From Helcococcus sueciensis DSM 17243 (GTDB lineage Bacteria; Bacillota; Clostridia; Tissierellales; Peptoniphilaceae): DNA of 64,000 bases. Position numbers and translations under genes: made by a program. Below are positions 30,301 through 38,963 of this stretch, piece after piece. The DNA is taken from the NCBI RefSeq assembly GCF_000423145.1, contig NZ_AUHK01000002.1, positions 1 to 64,000 of the forward strand, written 5' to 3'. Numbering within the stretch: the first letter of the stretch is position 1; every line of letters starts with the position of its first letter. Below the pieces are notes generated by a model. It was not told where the DNA came from, searched no databases, and saw only the letters and a list, made by a program, of their open reading frames with translations.

Positions 30301-31051
30301 AGCATATGTATACAAACCACTTCTTTCAGATACAATTGAAGTAAAAGGATTTTCAACTGGAAATTCAAATATAAGAAAATCTCCAAATGGTGAAGTAACA
30401 GCTATAGCAAAACGTGAAGAAATAGTAGAAGGTGTTGTATCAATAGATAATCCAAACTGGATTAAGACAGATAAAGGATATATCTATAGACCATTAGTAG
30501 TAGACACTATAAAAGTAAGAGGACTAATGTCAGGTACAACAAATGTAAGAATGACACCAAATGGAACTATAATAGGAACACTAGGAAAAGCTGAATATGT
30601 AGAAGGAACATTAAATATAACAAATCCAAACTGGGTTAAGACAGATAAAGGATATATCTATAGACCTTTATTAGTAGACACATTAAAAATAAAAGGTTTA
30701 ATGGTAGACACAACAAATGTGAGGATGACACCAAATGGAACTTTAATGGGAACACTTGGAAAAGCTGAATATGTAGAAGGAACATTAAATATAGCAAATC
30801 CAAACTGGGTAAGAATAAGATACCAAAATAGAGATGTATATATATATAGAAGTTTAATAGTAGATTCAGTTTCAGTAAGTGGAATAGTAACAGATACAGT
30901 AAATGTAAGACAAACACCAAATGGTAAAATATTAGGAGCATACAGAAAAGGTGTTAAGTTAATAGGTAAAGTATATGATGGAAATTCAAATTGGATAGAA
31001 ATCCAATACAATGGCCAAAGAGCATATGTTTACAAAGAATTTGTAAAATAG
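24317..31051 (+). CDS. Secreted amylopullulanase with five C-terminal SH3-like repeats
   Basis: A 2244-residue extracellular enzyme for starch or glycogen. The start is the ATG after AAGGAGG (24305-24311); an upstream in-frame ATG at 24245 lacks a site. Order: signal peptide (to about 35), glycogen-binding/CBM48-like domain (45-120), two CBM41-like domains (195-395), a beta-rich linker, a GH13 alpha-amylase domain (about 615-1010; nucleophile D813, acid E842, D908), a third CBM41-like domain (1094-1190), CBM48 (1308-1400), a type I pullulanase GH13 domain (about 1430-1850; FNWGYDP, D1627, E1656, D1743), then five repeats of about 60 residues (1944-2244). It would cut both alpha-1,4 and alpha-1,6 bonds. 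No LPxTG anchor is present, so the repeats probably hold it on the wall. Confidence 0.93.
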   Translation: MNQKVRKFMSIFLIFAMIIGIFPANIKTVDAEAIKPTTENKITTFSYQGKDETKTVNLAGEMNGWDPESISLEKGENNLFSKELELEPGKYQYKFVIDGKWMEGDNLEYVVKGIKIQSDNDIKLGDEISLKTINVIEDGSENEVNATYRLKEDYTGVKLEGDKLSILDSSDVKDITVISNYDNKETEKTIHVLSQMFEYTINYKRNDGNQINWDMWVFGDGLDGRAIKFTEENDGYAKATFKLPKNNITVITRPGNWVSQEADRKISIADGEYSGEFWIIQNDETVYTSKPDENTPKPKQRQIQFTYLREDNNYEGWNLWLWSSGLSDGRQDFEGNVSVFPIAKTTTDVGFIVRKSIEGNDWAEKDPNKDIDRSISTDPNALELTTKVVFESGNDEFRTIPYLKGPEIKDGNITFFYRDIDLYEENKMDNIDNVKINIIKKNLEDGKKESLGSFAMKYSKDNERFEYTLEKTEDGFDYIYTFDVTKDNDTEKGLNDVSNTKDGISYVRLIDLDIDVKASLNRTEAKAGESVLVDIEINNPDNHEIKEVYLDLRNLNQGKSVVAKDLLKHNVALPLDLTPGEKGIDVVVVDNYEKEHKATVKLNTLASTDTKETIAWDEEIIYFMLTDRFFDGDKANNNPNNDESYDTNHLEAFHGGDFQGIIDKVDYLKELGVSTVWITPIVKNIETNQRESENDKQYGYHGYWAKDFTQIEPRLGDVEKLKELIDVLHENDIKLMVDVVLNHSGYGTNNDEIFEGMIRTNPGADDITSELAGLPDFITEDPEVSAKLVKWQSDWLKTLTTDKGNTVDYFRIDTVKHVEKDTWKEFKNSLVNIKPDFKIIGEYYGASAGNNGGYLGNGMMDSVLDFEFKSLAENFVKGNIQRVEDRLKERNESITDINGLGQFLSSHDEDGFLSTRVNGNKDLLKVAASLQMTAKGQPVIYYGEEIGMSGKNADFSVNRMSENRESFKWDQIEDNDILEHYRKIINIRRDNSEVFSRGDRESLHVNNNVSVFKRSHDGESLLVGLNISDQDQKVSFNLDKNLGNKLIDIYNDNKEYIAENGKVEITIPANSKGGTSVFKIEKDPSLETEDPDAQKVIFHFEDPQDGEWEMYVWPKGGNGERYPFTRKEGDTKIAEIVLDKDVEEIGFIVKGSNSADDWRKDVDKDRFVTITKNPQNVYLKSGVEDFTTDGIDKPMIDSFTIDDFRKANLVLSKEANISDIVEDYTLEIKGEDIKNKVESIESTTENKENSKSFAINFKEDLPIDENIDIKLILTSKDENDENVEYELTKTSRLYKIFETKKFEDRYSYDGELGAIYSSESTEFKVWAPTAKNIDLIIYDGRFEEGSDKNRELVNEEKYTSYQMTRNDKGVWSYKLDGDQLGKAYMFNVDVYDNKTLAIDPYAKSVTINGERGVVVDPKKTDSKTINKANSDNPIIYELHVRDLSIQENSGIENKGKFLGVVEEGTKTPSGQITGLDYIKSLGVTHVQFIPVYDYSKYSVDETRLDEPQFNWGYDPVNYNAIEGSYSTDPYDPFNRISEFQEMVDKLHDNNLGVIMDVVYNHVAGIDQHSFDKIVPGYYFRQDAKGNFLGGTGVGNETASERKMVRKFIVDSTKYLAETYNLDGFRFDLMGTHDYKTINEVREELDKINPNIFILGEGWNMDMGIPEDQRATQVNAVKISDRVAFFNDDLRDAVKGSVFGDTDPGFVNGALGKEEFLLQNIRGGEGLKTYKSANQIIQYVEAHDNLTLWDKLKFTNPDEDDETLLKRHKMSTTIVTLSQGTPFIHAGQEFARTKDGDHNSYKSSDEINRIDWDRAEEFSTHIDYFRELVKIRKAYNVFDLKEYSDINRVFNKLNAEDQLIAYELKDINASQNSSNEHLYISYNASNETKEINVDNGTYKVLVRDQKANVNGLETIEVTNGKVEVLPLSSLVLAKNESEEEPEEPKLHDTKGYITGTTNVRISPNGPVIGTLEREVIVEGEYEEGSDWVKFDYYGQEAYVYKPLLSDTIEVKGFSTGNSNIRKSPNGEVTAIAKREEIVEGVVSIDNPNWIKTDKGYIYRPLVVDTIKVRGLMSGTTNVRMTPNGTIIGTLGKAEYVEGTLNITNPNWVKTDKGYIYRPLLVDTLKIKGLMVDTTNVRMTPNGTLMGTLGKAEYVEGTLNIANPNWVRIRYQNRDVYIYRSLIVDSVSVSGIVTDTVNVRQTPNGKILGAYRKGVKLIGKVYDGNSNWIEIQYNGQRAYVYKEFVK

Positions 31052-31055
31052 AATG

Positions 31056-31085
31056 AAAAAATCGGAGTTCGCTCCGATTTTTTTT
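31056..31085 (+). terminator. Terminator of the amylopullulanase gene
   Basis: The stem ATCGGAG/CTCCGAT with TTCG loop and eight T is the same as that at 113-142, including flanks. Bases 31086-31241 show no gene. Confidence 0.93.
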
Positions 31086-31241
31086 ATTAAATAAAATTAA
31101 AAGGAATGTCACTTGTTGATTACAGATTATATTCCGATTAAAGCATTATTAAATTATTCCGAGTTAACGGGTTCAAGTTAGTTTTGTCTATCCTTTTTAC
31201 TTTTATAAATTACTTTTTTTATATTAAAAATTTAAGATTTA

Positions 31242-31901
31242 TTAATAGTGTTGTTTTGAACTTATAAATTTAGTATAAATTAAATTTGCAACAAAGAAAT
31301 TCATAATAGCATGAATTAATCCTGCAGGAATATCAAGAACCACATGTTGTTTTACAAGAATTGTAGTTAAAGCTATTAATGTCATATATAAACTCAATAT
31401 TGTTCGAGTTGAAATTTTTATTTCTTTTATTCTCATTAAATAAAGTATACATAAAGTCATATCCGCAACATGAAGTGAAGGAGCACCGGAGTAACTATTA
31501 TCTATTGAATAAGTTGCTCTTACCAAATTAGAAAATATATCATTTCCTAGTAGATTGGTATCATAACGTGGTACATATGTTTGAAAAAGTACATATATAA
31601 TATAAGCGCTTATTTGAGCTAGGAATAGTGATATAACTAATTTTTTGTATTCTTCCTTATTAAAATAAAATATAATTATACCTGTAATTATAATCATTGG
31701 CATAAAAGTGTGATACACGATTATCAATTCTTTTATAAATGGAATTTTGTCATCAAATGGAATCCATAGATTTGTAACTTCTCCCCACGGTCTATTGAAT
31801 AATTCAAAAGTAGTAGCTGAAAATATTGCAAATAAAAATATTCCAAGAGCGGTAAATTTATCTTTTTTGATTTTATCAATTATTTTTTGAATCTTTATCA
31901 T
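31242..31901 (-). CDS. PAP2-family membrane phosphatase/transferase
   Basis: A 219-residue protein with six hydrophobic segments and PAP2 motifs: GAPSLHVADM (motif 2, catalytic His) and KQHVVLDIPAG (motif 3). Motif 1 is weak, as in the inositolphosphotransferase-like branch. Members act on undecaprenyl pyrophosphate or lipid phosphates at the outer membrane face; the substrate here is unknown. It overlaps the upstream zinc-ribbon gene by 26 bases on the same strand, so the two are translationally coupled. Confidence 0.8.
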   Translation of the reverse strand: MIKIQKIIDKIKKDKFTALGIFLFAIFSATTFELFNRPWGEVTNLWIPFDDKIPFIKELIIVYHTFMPMIIITGIIIFYFNKEEYKKLVISLFLAQISAYIIYVLFQTYVPRYDTNLLGNDIFSNLVRATYSIDNSYSGAPSLHVADMTLCILYLMRIKEIKISTRTILSLYMTLIALTTILVKQHVVLDIPAGLIHAIMNFFVANLIYTKFISSKQHY

Positions 31902-32223
31902 TAATTAATTTTCCTTTGTGTAAATTTTTATATATTTCGATTTCATTTTTTACTATTTCGGATTTAGTAAATTTAAATCCATTTTTTCCCATATTTTTTG
32001 CTTGTGGAGTAAGTGCATTTGTTTTTAAAGCAATCTCTGTACATTTTGGACATATAATTCCGTCAAATAGAATTGTATTATCTTCATCTTCTATAAGAGG
32101 ATTATCACAAGCAGCACATTTATCGTATTTTGATTTAATTTTTTCATCTTTTAATGAGTTTAATATACTTAAACCTAAAAGAAATATTCCTGATATTATA
32201 ATAATTGTTATTAATTGATCCAT
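31876..32223 (-). CDS. Membrane-anchored zinc-ribbon protein
   Basis: A 115-residue protein with one N-terminal membrane segment (about residues 3-22) and a four-Cys zinc ribbon (CAAC ... CPKC) at about 36-62, like the N-terminal zinc-binding domain of DUF4428 proteins. The rest is polar and lysine-rich and probably faces the cytoplasm. Function unknown. GGAGAC lies before the start. It is divergent from the rpsJ operon. Confidence 0.65.
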   Translation of the reverse strand: MDQLITIIIISGIFLLGLSILNSLKDEKIKSKYDKCAACDNPLIEDEDNTILFDGIICPKCTEIALKTNALTPQAKNMGKNGFKFTKSEIVKNEIEIYKNLHKGKLINDKDSKNN

Positions 32224-32375
32224 AAAAAGTCTCCTTTAAATGATGAACATAATATACTATAGCATATTTGAAATAAAATAATAATAAAATTTTGTAGGCA
32301 ATAGAAGATGTTAAAAAGCAATTATTAATTTTTTGTAACAATATAATAAAATATCATAAAATAAAAAGAAATTTA

Positions 32376-32404
32376 TTGATAAAAAAAAAGGTTTTTAGTA
32401 TACT
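32376..32404 (+). promoter_or_regulatory. Promoter of the S10 ribosomal operon
   Basis: TTGATA at 32376-32381 and TATACT at 32399-32404 with 17-base spacing. It is the only strong promoter seen before rpsJ and is about 180 bases upstream. Confidence 0.8.
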
Positions 32405-32410
32405 ATTTGA

Positions 32411-32589
32411 GTACTAATTTGTAGCGATGAAATGAGAGGTTGCTTAAAAGGCTTGCTTCTAAGGCGTTTTAGGGTAATTCCCACTGAGTTAGTTCAAGGA
32501 AAATTTTGAGCGAGATAGCTTCGCTTTTTTTAATGTAAAGGATTTGTACACCCGGAAGAGAGTATGGCTATCAAATATAGGAGGAACAA
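32411..32589 (+). promoter_or_regulatory. Structured leader of the S10 operon with attenuator-like hairpin
   Basis: About 180 bases of untranslated leader fill the gap before rpsJ. It contains the short hairpin GGG/CCC near 32472-32482 and, at 32509-32531, a 6-bp stem (AGCGAG with its complement TTCGCT, one G-T pair) followed by seven T: a terminator-like attenuator 59 bases before the start. Firmicute and proteobacterial S10 operons are often autoregulated through leader RNA (L4 in E. coli); such control here is inference. No leader peptide is evident. Confidence 0.55.
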
Positions 32590-32898
32590 ATGGCAAAACA
32601 AAAAATCAGAATTAGATTAAGAGCTTACGATCACGAAGTTATTGATTCTTCAGCAGCAAAGATCGTAGATGCATGTAAGAGAAGTGGGGCAGACGTTTCA
32701 GGTCCTATTCCACTACCAACAGAGATTGAAAAGATAACAATTATCAGAGCTGTTCACAAATATAAAGATTCAAGAGAACAATTTGAACAAAGAACACATA
32801 AGAGATTAATTGATATTATCAATCCTAATGCAAAAACATTAGATGCTCTTAAGAAATTAAATCTACCAGCTGGTGTAGATATAGAAATTAAGCTATAA
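32590..32898 (+). CDS. rpsJ: 30S ribosomal protein S10
   Basis: A 102-residue protein of the small-subunit head, with [15 protein letters not shown] at the start and [13 protein letters not shown] near the end, both typical of S10. It is the first gene of the S10-spc-alpha cluster and is preceded by AGGAGG. S10 is also NusE in antitermination. Confidence 0.98.
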   Translation: MAKQKIRIRLRAYDHEVIDSSAAKIVDACKRSGADVSGPIPLPTEIEKITIIRAVHKYKDSREQFEQRTHKRLIDIINPNAKTLDALKKLNLPAGVDIEIKL

Positions 32899-32951
32899 AA
32901 CTTAGGATGATTAAGCTATAAAGTTTAATCCGCTGTAAGAAAGGGGAAAAA

Positions 32952-33584
32952 ATGAAAGGTATATTGGGAAGAAAATTGGGTATGACTCAATTATTCGAAG
33001 AATCTGGTAAAGTAGTACCAGTAACAGTAGTTCAAGCTGGTCCAATGGTAGTAACTCAAATCAAAACACAAGAAATTGATGGTTACAAAGCGATTCAAGT
33101 TGGATATGTAGAAAGAAAAGAAAAACATGCTAACCAACCAATGAAGGGACATTTTGCTAAAGCTAATGTTGAGTTAAAGAGATATTTAAGAGAATTCTTA
33201 GTGGAAAATCCAGAAGAATTTGAATTAGGACAAGAGATTAAAGTAGATGTATTTGAAGAAAAAGACGTTGTAGACGTTGTTGGTACATCTAAAGGTAAAG
33301 GTACACAAGGTTCAATTAAAAGACATAACTATGGTAGAGGACCTATGGGACATGGTTCTAAGTCACATAGAATAGCTGGTGCTAGATCTGCAGGTTCATA
33401 TCCAGCTAGAGTGTTCAAAGGTAGAAAAGGCTCAGGTAAGATGGGTCATGATAGAGTAACAGTGCAAAATCTTGAAGTAGTAAGAGTTGATGCAGATAAA
33501 AATCTATTACTTATCAAAGGTGCTATCCCAGGACCAAAAGGTGGACTAGTTACTGTAAAAGAAGCTAAAAAGGCTTCTAAATAG
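32952..33584 (+). CDS. rplC: 50S ribosomal protein L3
   Basis: A 210-residue large-subunit assembly protein near the peptidyl-transferase centre. The family signature is seen as GTSKGKGTQGSIKRHNYGRG. The start MKGILGRKLGMTQLF and GAAAGGGG upstream are canonical. Confidence 0.98.
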   Translation: MKGILGRKLGMTQLFEESGKVVPVTVVQAGPMVVTQIKTQEIDGYKAIQVGYVERKEKHANQPMKGHFAKANVELKRYLREFLVENPEEFELGQEIKVDVFEEKDVVDVVGTSKGKGTQGSIKRHNYGRGPMGHGSKSHRIAGARSAGSYPARVFKGRKGSGKMGHDRVTVQNLEVVRVDADKNLLLIKGAIPGPKGGLVTVKEAKKASK

Positions 33585-33598
33585 GAAGGAGATAGTAA

Positions 33599-34222
33599 AT
33601 GCCTAATGTTAATGTATTAGATATTAAAGGAAACAACGTCGGTTCAATAGATTTACCAGAGTCATTATTTGGTGTCGAAATGAAAGAACACGCTGTATAC
33701 GAAGTAGTAAAAAATCAATTAGCAAACAAAAGACAAGGTACACACTCAGCTAAAACTCGTGGAGAAGTTAGAGGTGGTGGTAAAAAACCTTGGAGACAAA
33801 AAGGTACTGGTAGAGCTAGACAAGGTTCTATAAGATCTCCTCAATGGAGAGGTGGTGGAGTTGTATTCGCACCAAAACCAAGAGATTATTCTTATACAGT
33901 TCCTAAAAAAGTAAGAAGAGTTGCTCTTAAAACATTATTAACATCTAAAGTTGTTGAAGATGAAATCATAGTATTAAATGAATTATCATTAGATTCAATA
34001 AGTACAAAAAATGCTAAAGCAATTTTAGAAGCTATTAAAGCTGATAAGACAGTATATATCGCAGTAGCAGAAGCTAATGAAAATGTATATAAATCATTCA
34101 GAAATATTGAAGGCGTAGAAGTTGTAGTAGTAAACAACATGAATGTATATGATTTAATAAGACATAATACATTAGTGATTACAGAAGCTGCAGTTAAAAA
34201 AGCAGAGGAGGTATTCGCATAA
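33599..34222 (+). CDS. rplD: 50S ribosomal protein L4
   Basis: A 207-residue protein lining the exit tunnel. The extended loop ([18 protein letters not shown]) that enters the tunnel and is the site of macrolide-resistance changes is intact. L4 is the usual autoregulator of this operon. Its stop shares one base with the rplW start. Confidence 0.98.
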   Translation: MPNVNVLDIKGNNVGSIDLPESLFGVEMKEHAVYEVVKNQLANKRQGTHSAKTRGEVRGGGKKPWRQKGTGRARQGSIRSPQWRGGGVVFAPKPRDYSYTVPKKVRRVALKTLLTSKVVEDEIIVLNELSLDSISTKNAKAILEAIKADKTVYIAVAEANENVYKSFRNIEGVEVVVVNNMNVYDLIRHNTLVITEAAVKKAEEVFA

Positions 34223-34515
34223 TGAAATCACCTTACGATATAATCATTAGTCCTATAGTATCAGAAAGATCTATGGATTTAATTGAAGAAAGAAAATATG
34301 TATTCAAAGTAGATAAGAAAGCAAACAAGTCAGAAATTAAAGCTGCAATCGAAACAATATTTGATGGTGTGAAGGTAGCTAAAGTTAACACTATGAATAT
34401 GCTAGGTAAGAAAACTAGATTAGGTAGAATAGAAGGTAAGAAATCTGACTGGAAAAAAGCAATAGTTACATTAAAAGAAGATTCAAAAACTATTGAATTG
34501 TTTGAAGAGATGTAA
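34222..34515 (+). CDS. rplW: 50S ribosomal protein L23
   Basis: A 97-residue protein at the tunnel exit, the docking site for trigger factor and SRP. It begins [16 protein letters not shown], the usual L23 start, and includes the hairpin extension around [15 protein letters not shown]. Coupled to rplD by a TAATG overlap. Confidence 0.97.
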   Translation: MKSPYDIIISPIVSERSMDLIEERKYVFKVDKKANKSEIKAAIETIFDGVKVAKVNTMNMLGKKTRLGRIEGKKSDWKKAIVTLKEDSKTIELFEEM

Positions 34516-34531
34516 TAGTTAGGGGGATTAG

Positions 34532-35365
34532 ATGGCTATTAAAAAATATAAACCAACTTCTGCTGGACTTCGTCAAATGTCAGTGTTATCTTACGATGAA
34601 CTTACAAAGAAAGCACCTGAAAAATCATTGACAGCTCCATTAAAAAAATCTGGTGGTAGAAATAACGATGGTAGAACTACTTCAAGATTTAGAGGTGGTG
34701 GAAACAAGAGAAAATATAGAATTATAGACTTTAAGAGAGATAAAGAAGGAATACCTGGAAAAGTTGCAGCTATTGAATATGATCCTAATAGGACAGCAAA
34801 TATTGCTCTAATCCACTATGTAGATGGTGAGAAGAGATACATTTTAGCTCCAAACGGATTAAAAGTAGGTGCTACTGTAGAATCTGGTGAAGGTTCTGAC
34901 ATTATGATAGGTAATGCACTACAATTGAAAGATATTCCGGTTGGTACAATAATTCACAATATTGAAATGAAACCTGGAAAAGGTGGACAATTAGTAAGAA
35001 CAGCTGGAGCAGAAGCTCAATTAGCTGGTAAAGAAGGAAAATATGGTATCGTTAGATTACCTTCAGGAGAAATCAGAAGATTAGATATCAGATGTAAAGC
35101 TACAATTGGTCAAGTAGGTAATGTAGAACACGAATTAGTAGTTTTAGGTAAAGCTGGTAAATCTAGATATTTAGGTAGAAGACCACATGTTAGAGGTTCT
35201 GCTATGAACCCAGTAGATCACCCTCATGGTGGTGGGGAAGGTAGAACACCAGTTGGTAGACCACAACCTATGACACCTTGGGGTAAGAAATCACGTGGTG
35301 TTAAGACAAGAAATATCAAAAAGAAATCAAGCAATGACATTATAAGAAGAAGAAAAGGTAAATAG
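34532..35365 (+). CDS. rplB: 50S ribosomal protein L2
   Basis: A 277-residue protein needed for subunit joining and peptidyl transfer. The highly conserved C-terminal stretch [18 protein letters not shown] is intact. Spacing to rplW and rpsS is 16 bases each, with clear GGGGG/GGAGG sites. Confidence 0.98.
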   Translation: MAIKKYKPTSAGLRQMSVLSYDELTKKAPEKSLTAPLKKSGGRNNDGRTTSRFRGGGNKRKYRIIDFKRDKEGIPGKVAAIEYDPNRTANIALIHYVDGEKRYILAPNGLKVGATVESGEGSDIMIGNALQLKDIPVGTIIHNIEMKPGKGGQLVRTAGAEAQLAGKEGKYGIVRLPSGEIRRLDIRCKATIGQVGNVEHELVVLGKAGKSRYLGRRPHVRGSAMNPVDHPHGGGEGRTPVGRPQPMTPWGKKSRGVKTRNIKKKSSNDIIRRRKGK

Positions 35366-35381
35366 TCTTAGGAGGTAATAA

Positions 35382-35666
35382 ATGGGTAGATCTCTAAAAA
35401 AGGGACCATTTGTAGATGACCACTTAATGAAAAAAGTGGTAGCTTTAAATGAAGCTAACGATAAAAAAGTGATTAAAACTTGGTCAAGAAGATCAACAAT
35501 ATTTCCAGAATTCGTAGGACACACTATTGCGATTCACGATGGAAGAAAACATGTTCCAGTATATGTTACTGAAGATATGGTTGGACATAAATTAGGTGAA
35601 TTTGTTCCAACAAGAACATATAGAGGTCATGATAAAAATGATAGAACAAGTAGAGTTAAGAAATAG
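35382..35666 (+). CDS. rpsS: 30S ribosomal protein S19
   Basis: A 94-residue head protein with the canonical start [17 protein letters not shown] and the conserved [14 protein letters not shown]. It binds 16S rRNA with S13. Confidence 0.98.
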   Translation: MGRSLKKGPFVDDHLMKKVVALNEANDKKVIKTWSRRSTIFPEFVGHTIAIHDGRKHVPVYVTEDMVGHKLGEFVPTRTYRGHDKNDRTSRVKK

Positions 35667-35675
35667 GAGGATAGA

Positions 35676-36011
35676 ATGGAAGTAAGAGCAGAAGCAAGAT
35701 TCGTTAGAATTTCACCTTTGAAAGTACATTTTATCTGTAGAGAAATAGTTGGAAAAAATGTAGATGAAGCACTTAACATTTTAAGATTCACTCCTAAAAA
35801 AGGTGCTAAAATCCTAGAAGATGTATTAAAATCAGCAATAGCAAATGCTGAAAACAATCACAATCTAAATAGAGATAATTTAGTAGTTGACAAAGCTTGG
35901 GCAAATGATGGTCCAACCATGAAGAGAATTAGACCTAAAGCAAAAGGTTCAGCTTATCCAATACTTAAAAGAACATCTCATATAGGTGTTGTTGTAAGAG
36001 AAGAAGAGTAG
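35676..36011 (+). CDS. rplV: 50S ribosomal protein L22
   Basis: A 111-residue tunnel protein; residues [17 protein letters not shown] begin the fold and the beta-hairpin ([18 protein letters not shown]) that reaches into the tunnel is present. GGAGG precedes the ATG. Confidence 0.97.
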   Translation: MEVRAEARFVRISPLKVHFICREIVGKNVDEALNILRFTPKKGAKILEDVLKSAIANAENNHNLNRDNLVVDKAWANDGPTMKRIRPKAKGSAYPILKRTSHIGVVVREEE

Positions 36012-36019
36012 GAGGAATA

Positions 36020-36739
36020 ATGGGTCAAAAAGTTAATCCACATGGTATGAGAGTGGGAATTATCAAAGATTGGAATTCTAAATGGTTTGCAGATAAGAAA
36101 GATTTTGCAAAATTAATAAAAGAAGATAATGAAATAAGAAAATTCCTTAAGAAAGATCAATATTCTGCAGGTGTATCAAAAATAGATATAGAAAGAACAC
36201 CAAACAGAATAAAAGTTACAATAAATACAGCTAAACCAGGTATGATTATCGGAAAAGGTGGAGCTGGAGTAGATGAATTAAAAAATAAATTAGAAAAGAT
36301 GACTAATAAACAAGTTATCGTAAATATAGAAGAAGTAAGAAATACAGCTGTTAATGCTCAATTACAAGCAGAAAAAATAGCTGAAGACTTAGAAAGAAGA
36401 ATTACTTTTAGAAGAGCTATGAAACAAGCTATCCAAAGAACTATGAAAGCTGGAGCTAAGGGTATTAAAACTCAAGTTTCAGGAAGACTTGGTGGTGCTG
36501 ATATGGCTAGAACAGAAGGTTATTCAGAAGGTAATATTCCTCTACAAACACTTAGAGCAGATATCGATTATGGATTTGCGGAAGCAGATACAACTTACGG
36601 TAAATTAGGTGTTAAAGTTTGGATTTATAAGGGTGAAATTCTTCCAGGTCAAAAATCTGTAGAAGATACAAAGAAACCAAGAAATAACAAGAGAAATTCA
36701 AGAGGAAGAGCAAACAATAGAGGAAAAAATAATAAATAA
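36020..36739 (+). CDS. rpsC: 30S ribosomal protein S3
   Basis: A 239-residue protein at the mRNA entry. It has a KH domain with [15 protein letters not shown] and the C-terminal S3 domain ([14 protein letters not shown]). The last 25 residues are a basic Asn/Arg/Lys tail, longer than in some relatives. Confidence 0.97.
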   Translation: MGQKVNPHGMRVGIIKDWNSKWFADKKDFAKLIKEDNEIRKFLKKDQYSAGVSKIDIERTPNRIKVTINTAKPGMIIGKGGAGVDELKNKLEKMTNKQVIVNIEEVRNTAVNAQLQAEKIAEDLERRITFRRAMKQAIQRTMKAGAKGIKTQVSGRLGGADMARTEGYSEGNIPLQTLRADIDYGFAEADTTYGKLGVKVWIYKGEILPGQKSVEDTKKPRNNKRNSRGRANNRGKNNK

Positions 36740-36783
36740 AGATTTATCTCCAATTTATACAATTGGTAGAAGGAGGAAAATTT

Positions 36784-37215
36784 ATGCTAATGCCTAAAAG
36801 AGTTAAGCGTAGAAGAGTTCATAGAGGCAGAATGAAAGGAAACGCTCAAAGAGGTAATCAACTTGCATATGGAGAATACGGATTACAAGCATTAGAACCA
36901 CACTGGATAACTTCTAATCAAATTGAAGCAGCCAGAAGAGCTATGACTAGATATATTAAAAGAGGTGGTCATGTTTGGATAAAAGTATTTCCTGACAAAC
37001 CAGTAACTAAGAAACCTGCAGAAGTTAGAATGGGTTCTGGTAAAGGTGCTCCTGAATATTGGGTAGCAGTAGTTAAACCAGGTAGAATAATGTTCGAAAT
37101 GGGTGGAGTTTCTGAAGATATAGCAAGAGAAGCTATGAGACTAGCAGCAGCAAAATTACCAATTAAGACAAAATTTGTTAGTCGTACAGGTCCATCAGAA
37201 AGTGAGGGCAATTAA
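36784..37215 (+). CDS. rplP: 50S ribosomal protein L16
   Basis: A 143-residue protein that helps place the A-site tRNA. The start [16 protein letters not shown] is chosen because AGGAGG (36771-36776) lies 7 bases before it; the open frame extends seven codons further up but without a site. The stop overlaps the rpmC start by one base. Confidence 0.96.
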   Translation: MLMPKRVKRRRVHRGRMKGNAQRGNQLAYGEYGLQALEPHWITSNQIEAARRAMTRYIKRGGHVWIKVFPDKPVTKKPAEVRMGSGKGAPEYWVAVVKPGRIMFEMGGVSEDIAREAMRLAAAKLPIKTKFVSRTGPSESEGN

Positions 37216-37421
37216 TGAAAGCAAAGGATATAAGAAAATTATCTGATCAAGAACTTAATACTAAATTAGTTAGCCTAAAAGAAGAATTATTTAACTTAAG
37301 ATTTCAACAAGCTACTGGTCAAATTGAAAATGTTAGTTCTATAGGTCATGTAAAACAAGATATTGCAAGAGTAAAAACAATAATAACAGAAAGAAAGTTA
37401 AACTTAAACAAGGAGGCTTAA
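37215..37421 (+). CDS. rpmC: 50S ribosomal protein L29
   Basis: A 68-residue two-helix protein near the tunnel exit; [17 protein letters not shown] is the family signature. Starts within the TAATG overlap with rplP. Confidence 0.96.
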   Translation: MKAKDIRKLSDQELNTKLVSLKEELFNLRFQQATGQIENVSSIGHVKQDIARVKTIITERKLNLNKEA

Positions 37422-37422
37422 G

Positions 37423-37677
37423 ATGGAAAGAAATTCAAGAAGAACCGTTATCGGTATTGTAGTTTCTGATAAAATGGATAAAACAATTTCTGTAGATGTT
37501 TCAAGATCAATTAAGCATCCAGTTTATAAGAAATTTATTACAAGAAGTAAAAAAGTAAAAGCACATGATGAAGAAAATGTTGCTAAAGTAGGCGATAAAG
37601 TTTTAGTTATGGAAACTAGACCATTATCTAAAACTAAGAGATTTAGACTTGTTAAAGTCCTAGAAGAAGCTAAATAG
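37423..37677 (+). CDS. rpsQ: 30S ribosomal protein S17
   Basis: An 84-residue OB-fold protein binding 16S rRNA, with [16 protein letters not shown] and [17 protein letters not shown]-like C-terminal conservation. It is one base after the rpmC stop. Confidence 0.96.
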   Translation: MERNSRRTVIGIVVSDKMDKTISVDVSRSIKHPVYKKFITRSKKVKAHDEENVAKVGDKVLVMETRPLSKTKRFRLVKVLEEAK

Positions 37678-37705
37678 ACTTTTATTTCTGGAAGAGGAGG
37701 ATCAA

Positions 37706-38074
37706 ATGATTCAACAAGAAACACGTATGAGAGTTGCTGACAATTCAGGTGCAAAAGAACTACTAGTAATAAAAGTATTAGGCGGTACAAAAAGAAAATA
37801 CGCAAACATCGGCGACATAGTAGTTTGTTCAGTAAAAAGTGCTACTCCAGGCGGAGTTGTTAAAAAAGGTGCTATTGTTAAAGCTGTTATAGTAAGATCA
37901 GTAAGTGGGATTTCTAGAGAAGATGGATCTTATATTAAGTTTGATGACAATGCAGCAGTTATAGTTAAAGATGATAAAAACCCAGCTGGTACACGTATTT
38001 TTGGACCTGTAACAAGAGAACTTAGAGCGAATGGTTTTATGAAGATCATATCATTAGCTCCAGAAGTTTTATAG
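37706..38074 (+). CDS. rplN: 50S ribosomal protein L14
   Basis: A 122-residue protein at the subunit interface. [19 protein letters not shown] at the start and [12 protein letters not shown] near the end are typical. First gene of the classical spc part of the cluster; no new promoter is seen. Confidence 0.98.
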   Translation: MIQQETRMRVADNSGAKELLVIKVLGGTKRKYANIGDIVVCSVKSATPGGVVKKGAIVKAVIVRSVSGISREDGSYIKFDDNAAVIVKDDKNPAGTRIFGPVTRELRANGFMKIISLAPEVL

Positions 38075-38083
38075 GAGGAAAAT

Positions 38084-38395
38084 ATGCATATAAAGACTGG
38101 AGATAAAGTACAAGTTATTAAAGGTAAAGATAGAGGAAAAGTTGGTAAAGTATTAGTATCTTTTCCTAAAGAAAATAGAGTAATAGTTGAAGGTGTAAAC
38201 GTACAAGTTAAACACCAAAAACCAACACAAGCAAACCAACAAGGTGGTATTATTGAAAGAGAAGGAGCAATCCACGCTTCAAATGTACTACTTTATGATG
38301 AAAAGCTAGGTAGAGGCGTAAGAACAAGAACAGAAGTAAAAGATGGCAAGAAAGTTCGTGTATCAGCAAAATCTGGCAATAGATTAGATAAATAG
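38084..38395 (+). CDS. rplX: 50S ribosomal protein L24
   Basis: A 103-residue assembly-initiator protein with an N-terminal KOW motif ([16 protein letters not shown]). GGAGG lies before the ATG. Confidence 0.97.
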   Translation: MHIKTGDKVQVIKGKDRGKVGKVLVSFPKENRVIVEGVNVQVKHQKPTQANQQGGIIEREGAIHASNVLLYDEKLGRGVRTRTEVKDGKKVRVSAKSGNRLDK

Positions 38396-38407
38396 AAAGG
38401 AGATAAA

Positions 38408-38950
38408 ATGGATTCTAGATTAAAAGTAAAATATAAAGAAGAAGTTTTACCTGCGTTAATGAAAGAATTTAATTACAAAAATGTTATGCAGGCTCCAAAA
38501 CTAGAAAAAATAGTTATTAATATCGGACTAGGTGAAGCTAAAGATAATGTTAAATTATTAGAATCAGCTGTTGAAGAATTAAGAACTATTACAGGACAAC
38601 AACCAGTAATTGCTAAAGCAAAAAAATCTGTATCTAACTTTAAATTAAGAGAAGGTCAACCTATCGGTGTTAAAGTTACATTAAGAGGCAGATTAATGAA
38701 TGACTTTTTTGATAAATTAGTAAACATTTCATTGCCAAGAGTTAGAGACTTTAGAGGAGTTTCACCAAAATCATTTGATGGTAGAGGAAACTATGCTCTA
38801 GGTATTAAGGAACAATTAATTTTCCCAGAAATCGTATTTGATCAAATAGAACAAATAAGAGGTATGGACATTATTATTGTTACTACTGCGCAAACTGACG
38901 AAGAAGGAAGAGCATTGCTTTCAAAATTAGGCATGCCTTTCATGAAGTAA
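38408..38950 (+). CDS. rplE: 50S ribosomal protein L5
   Basis: A 180-residue protein contacting 5S rRNA and P-site t[14 protein letters not shown] and [18 protein letters not shown] are conserved. AAAGGAG precedes it. Confidence 0.98.
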   Translation: MDSRLKVKYKEEVLPALMKEFNYKNVMQAPKLEKIVINIGLGEAKDNVKLLESAVEELRTITGQQPVIAKAKKSVSNFKLREGQPIGVKVTLRGRLMNDFFDKLVNISLPRVRDFRGVSPKSFDGRGNYALGIKEQLIFPEIVFDQIEQIRGMDIIIVTTAQTDEEGRALLSKLGMPFMK

Positions 38951-38963
38951 GTAAGGAGATAAT

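Noticed and set aside
35327-35857. Minus-strand frames inside ribosomal protein genes
   Set aside because: They are shadows of highly conserved plus-strand genes, with no ribosome-binding sites.
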